This document shows positions 5,448 through 7,480 of a DNA stretch of 7,480 nt, piece after piece; positions within the stretch are counted from its first letter, which is position 1, and each line of letters starts with the position of its first letter. Source of the DNA: Bacteroidales bacterium (lineage in GTDB: Bacteria > Bacteroidota > Bacteroidia > Bacteroidales > UBA7960). A program made the translations under genes and the position numbers. The notes below the pieces were generated by a model. The model made no database searches. It had not been told where the DNA came from and worked only from the letters and a program-made list of their open reading frames with translations. The stretch is taken from positions 1 through 7,480 of the forward strand of contig PWNY01000136.1 of NCBI GenBank assembly GCA_003557805.1, read 5' to 3'.

Positions 5448-6653
5448 GTGTTTAGTTTAAAAGAAAAACATTTAGACAGATTAAATGGTTTTGCATTTGC
5501 AATTTTGCTTGCAATGCCGGTAATCAGAAATGACATTATTACACTTCCGGGTCCTGCTGTTGTTTTGCCGGCATTTATACTTTTACTAACTGCTGCAATT
5601 CGATTGTTTAATTATGGAACAGTTAAATTTAGTATCAATTCAATTGGTTATTTTTACTTTGTATTACTTCTATTTTTATACCTGTTACTTTCCGGATTCT
5701 GGCATTCTTTCGGATTAAGCCTGACTCAGGATATTATTAAAATAATATTCATAGTTTTTGTTAGTACTTCTGTAATATTAACGTTTAATTTGCGAGCAGC
5801 AGAGCACTTCGTTAATTGGGTAATATTCTTTTCTGTAATATCTACAATTTTGTTAATAAGCTATTACGTGCAAGCTGCAAGTCTACGTGGATTTGGAATA
5901 GGAAATTATCTGACAAGAGCTCAATTAATCGGTGTAGGAGCATTAGCTTGTTACTCTAAACTGTTATTTTATCCTTCCAATCATAAAAAACTTTATCTGT
6001 TTTTAACGGGACTTTTGTTTTTGGGATTAGCTTTATCTCTTGCAAGGGCCGCTTTTTTAACAGGGGTAGTACTTGCTGTATTCATAACACTGTTTTACTT
6101 CCATACACATAAAGCCAAAAGTTACACATTAACCGAATGGTTTTTCAATAAGAGCACGAGAATCCTCAGTTTTGTTTTTGTTGGATTGGTAATTATTGTA
6201 GCATTCCAGGTAGAACGAACTGCTGATAGGTTGCGAAGATTGTTGGGAGGTAGTATAGGAGCAAGACAGGATTTATGGGAAAATTCAGTTATTGGATTCT
6301 TAGAGGCGCCAATTATAGGATATGGTTTAGGTAGCAGTGGAATGGTTTCGTTTGACTCTGCCACATATTATCCGCACAATTTATATTTACAGGTTCTTAT
6401 AGATGGAGGCATTATCGCATTTCTGCTTCTGCTATCTATCACAATTTTTCCGTTAATATATGCTTATCGATTATATATGAATGGTTACTTAACTCTGAAA
6501 ACATATATTTGGATTCCGATAATTACATGTTATTCATTTTTATTACTCGAATTTGCCAAGTCGAGTAATTTTTATGATGCAAGAGTTTTTATAGCCTTGG
6601 GTATTGTATCGGTAATTATTATAGACCAACTAAGAAGGTTAAAAACTAAATAA
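5448..6653 (+). CDS. O-antigen ligase / Wzy-type polymerase family membrane protein
   Basis: A 401-residue polytopic inner-membrane protein with about 11-12 hydrophobic segments (roughly 13-27, 36-52, 66-84, 96-112, 122-140, 158-175, 181-198, 202-219, 238-254, then 316-338, 353-370 and 378-392). The large hydrophilic loop at about 255-315 is typical of the Wzy_C/O-antigen ligase family. Within it lie RQDLWENSVIGFLEAPIIG (273-291) and YPHNLYLQVLIDGGI (308-322), the family's conserved Arg and His-Asn elements; SLARAAFL (197-204) gives another conserved arginine. The protein would act at the periplasmic face, either polymerising undecaprenyl-linked repeats or ligating finished glycan to an acceptor. 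Polymerase and ligase cannot be told apart from sequence alone. It follows the second GT4 by only 18 bases, in the same frame. Start GTG 5448 is used: it is the seventh codon after that gene's stop, and the next ATG would delete into the first membrane segment. Confidence 0.88.
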   Translation: MFSLKEKHLDRLNGFAFAILLAMPVIRNDIITLPGPAVVLPAFILLLTAAIRLFNYGTVKFSINSIGYFYFVLLLFLYLLLSGFWHSFGLSLTQDIIKIIFIVFVSTSVILTFNLRAAEHFVNWVIFFSVISTILLISYYVQAASLRGFGIGNYLTRAQLIGVGALACYSKLLFYPSNHKKLYLFLTGLLFLGLALSLARAAFLTGVVLAVFITLFYFHTHKAKSYTLTEWFFNKSTRILSFVFVGLVIIVAFQVERTADRLRRLLGGSIGARQDLWENSVIGFLEAPIIGYGLGSSGMVSFDSATYYPHNLYLQVLIDGGIIAFLLLLSITIFPLIYAYRLYMNGYLTLKTYIWIPIITCYSFLLLEFAKSSNFYDARVFIALGIVSVIIIDQLRRLKTK

Positions 6654-6666
6654 AACAATTTTATTT
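6648..6666 (+). terminator. Weak all-A/T hairpin over the ligase/polymerase stop codon
   Basis: AAATAAAA (6648-6655) and TTTTATTT (6659-6666) form a perfect 8-base inverted repeat with a three-base loop, CAA, overlapping the TAA stop at 6651-6653. The stem has no G-C pair, so it is at most a weak or partial terminator, or an mRNA 3'-end element; chance is quite possible in this composition. Confidence 0.25.
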
Positions 6667-6719
6667 TGTGTTTACTTCTAATCAATTAAAAAACATAATT
6701 GTATTGTTGAAGTATTCAA

Positions 6720-7460
6720 GTGAGAAATACAATGCCTGAAAAATGTATAAATGACATATTATTAGATGTGAGAGAAATGAGTAATGAAAAGTTATTCAAT
6801 CTGAGAGAAATTGATGCATTGATGTCACCATACCTGTTTCATTGGTTAGCGTTTAAGCCTTTAAAAAAATATTATTTATTAAATCATTATGGCTCATTAA
6901 TTGACAGCCTGGTGACATACTTAAATATGAATAATCAGTCTTCATTTCTTGAAATTGGTTGTGGCACAGGGTCTGCATCTCTTTATCTGGCATCCCAAAA
7001 TGACAGGTTACACTCTACCGGAATTGATTTAAATTCTACAAGAATCGATATTGCAAATAAACGCAAAAATTGGCATGATATTAAAAACTGCAGTTTTATA
7101 ATTGAAAACCTCCTTGATTTTAAGACGGAAAATAAATTTGATTTAATATATAGTTTAGCAGCCTTCGAATTGATAAAACCTCAGGAAGCAGCATTAGAAA
7201 AGTTAAACAGTCTGGCAGGAGTAGAAGGGACTGTTATTTTAGATATGGCCAACCCCTATTATTTTAATAATTCAAGGAATCAGCTAAAACAAGACGATGT
7301 GCAGAAAATAGAGGGATTCTTTCAATCCAATGGCTATGATATTTTCAAAGAATTTCACAGTATAACTACCGGTTTAATTCCGCTGAAGTATTTAAAGCAG
7401 AACCCTTCTATTAATACAACTATCAGAATTGTTGCGAAAAAAAAGCTTAATCTGAACTGA
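6720..7460 (+). CDS. Class I SAM-dependent methyltransferase
   Basis: A 246-residue soluble Rossmann-fold methyltransferase. Motif I, FLEIGCGTGSASLYLA (residues 76-91), forms the SAM-binding glycine loop, and the acidic residue ending strand 2 is Asp103 in STGIDLN (99-105). IIENLLDF (127-134) is the strand-3/motif II region, FDLIYSLAAFELI (140-152) carries strand 4 and the catalytic-side loop, and TVILDMANP (171-179) is strand 5. The first 65 residues form a helical, aromatic-rich lid (LFHWLAFKPLKKYYLL, 39-54) that may select the substrate. In this setting it most likely methylates a sugar hydroxyl, amine or chain end, but class I folds serve many substrates. Start: GTG 6720 lies three codons after an in-frame stop (6708-6710). 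The ATG at 6732 (residue 5) is an equally credible start and would shorten the protein by four residues without harm. Confidence 0.85.
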   Translation: MRNTMPEKCINDILLDVREMSNEKLFNLREIDALMSPYLFHWLAFKPLKKYYLLNHYGSLIDSLVTYLNMNNQSSFLEIGCGTGSASLYLASQNDRLHSTGIDLNSTRIDIANKRKNWHDIKNCSFIIENLLDFKTENKFDLIYSLAAFELIKPQEAALEKLNSLAGVEGTVILDMANPYYFNNSRNQLKQDDVQKIEGFFQSNGYDIFKEFHSITTGLIPLKYLKQNPSINTTIRIVAKKKLNLN

Positions 7461-7480
7461 TTTTGAATAGGTACATATCT

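Noticed and set aside
6122..6364. Reverse-strand open frame of 80 codons opposite the ligase/polymerase
   Set aside because: Fully inside a well-supported membrane-protein gene, with no family signal of its own.
2172..6675. GTGTTTA words after several genes (near 2172, 5448 and 6667) as a dispersed intergenic repeat
   Set aside because: The shared part is only seven or eight bases and its place relative to stops and starts differs, so chance is enough to explain it.
1..7480. CRISPR array, tRNA or rRNA genes, riboswitch, or defence system
   Set aside because: I saw no regularly spaced repeats, no tRNA- or rRNA-like conserved blocks and no defence-protein motifs; the window is accounted for by glycan genes and A/T-rich gaps.

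Overview
The window is a stretch of a surface-polysaccharide (capsule, exopolysaccharide or O-antigen type) biosynthesis locus. All genes are on the + strand. The DNA is AT-rich. Start codons have no visible Shine-Dalgarno sequence but lie in A/T-rich leaders, and four of the seven complete genes appear to start with TTG or GTG. Weak ribosome-binding sites and AT-rich leaders suggest a Bacteroidota-type bacterium, possibly marine or environmental, but no gene here fixes the taxonomy and this is an inference.

Left part (1-3036): the window opens with the last 50 codons of an unidentified gene. Two different sulfotransferase-fold proteins follow (287-1087 and 1347-2168). They are separated by a 259-base gap that holds a short open frame resembling a broken IS200/IS605 TnpA. 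Next is a small protein-kinase/APH-fold protein (2272-3036) that keeps an FRD-x4-N catalytic loop and a downstream IDPG metal-binding motif. By eye this left part is more AT-rich and has longer non-coding gaps than the first glycosyltransferase gene to its right.

Right part (3101-7460): two adjacent GT4 (GT-B fold) glycosyltransferases of the same general subfamily are followed, 18 bases later, by a polytopic O-antigen ligase/Wzy-type polymerase, and then by a class I SAM-dependent methyltransferase. The window ends 20 bases after the methyltransferase stop.

Working model (inference): the GT4 enzymes extend a lipid-linked oligosaccharide in the cytoplasm, the ligase/polymerase-like membrane protein joins or transfers repeat units at the periplasmic face, and the sulfotransferases, kinase-like protein and methyltransferase decorate the glycan. 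The combination would predict a sulfated, possibly phosphorylated and methylated, surface glycan. No flippase, initiating transferase, chain-length regulator, export machinery or PAPS-supply gene is visible, so these would have to lie outside the window. I did not find a clearly new system. The most interesting points are the sulfotransferase pair with the kinase-like gene, the missing serine in the second sulfotransferase, and the transposase remnant between them.
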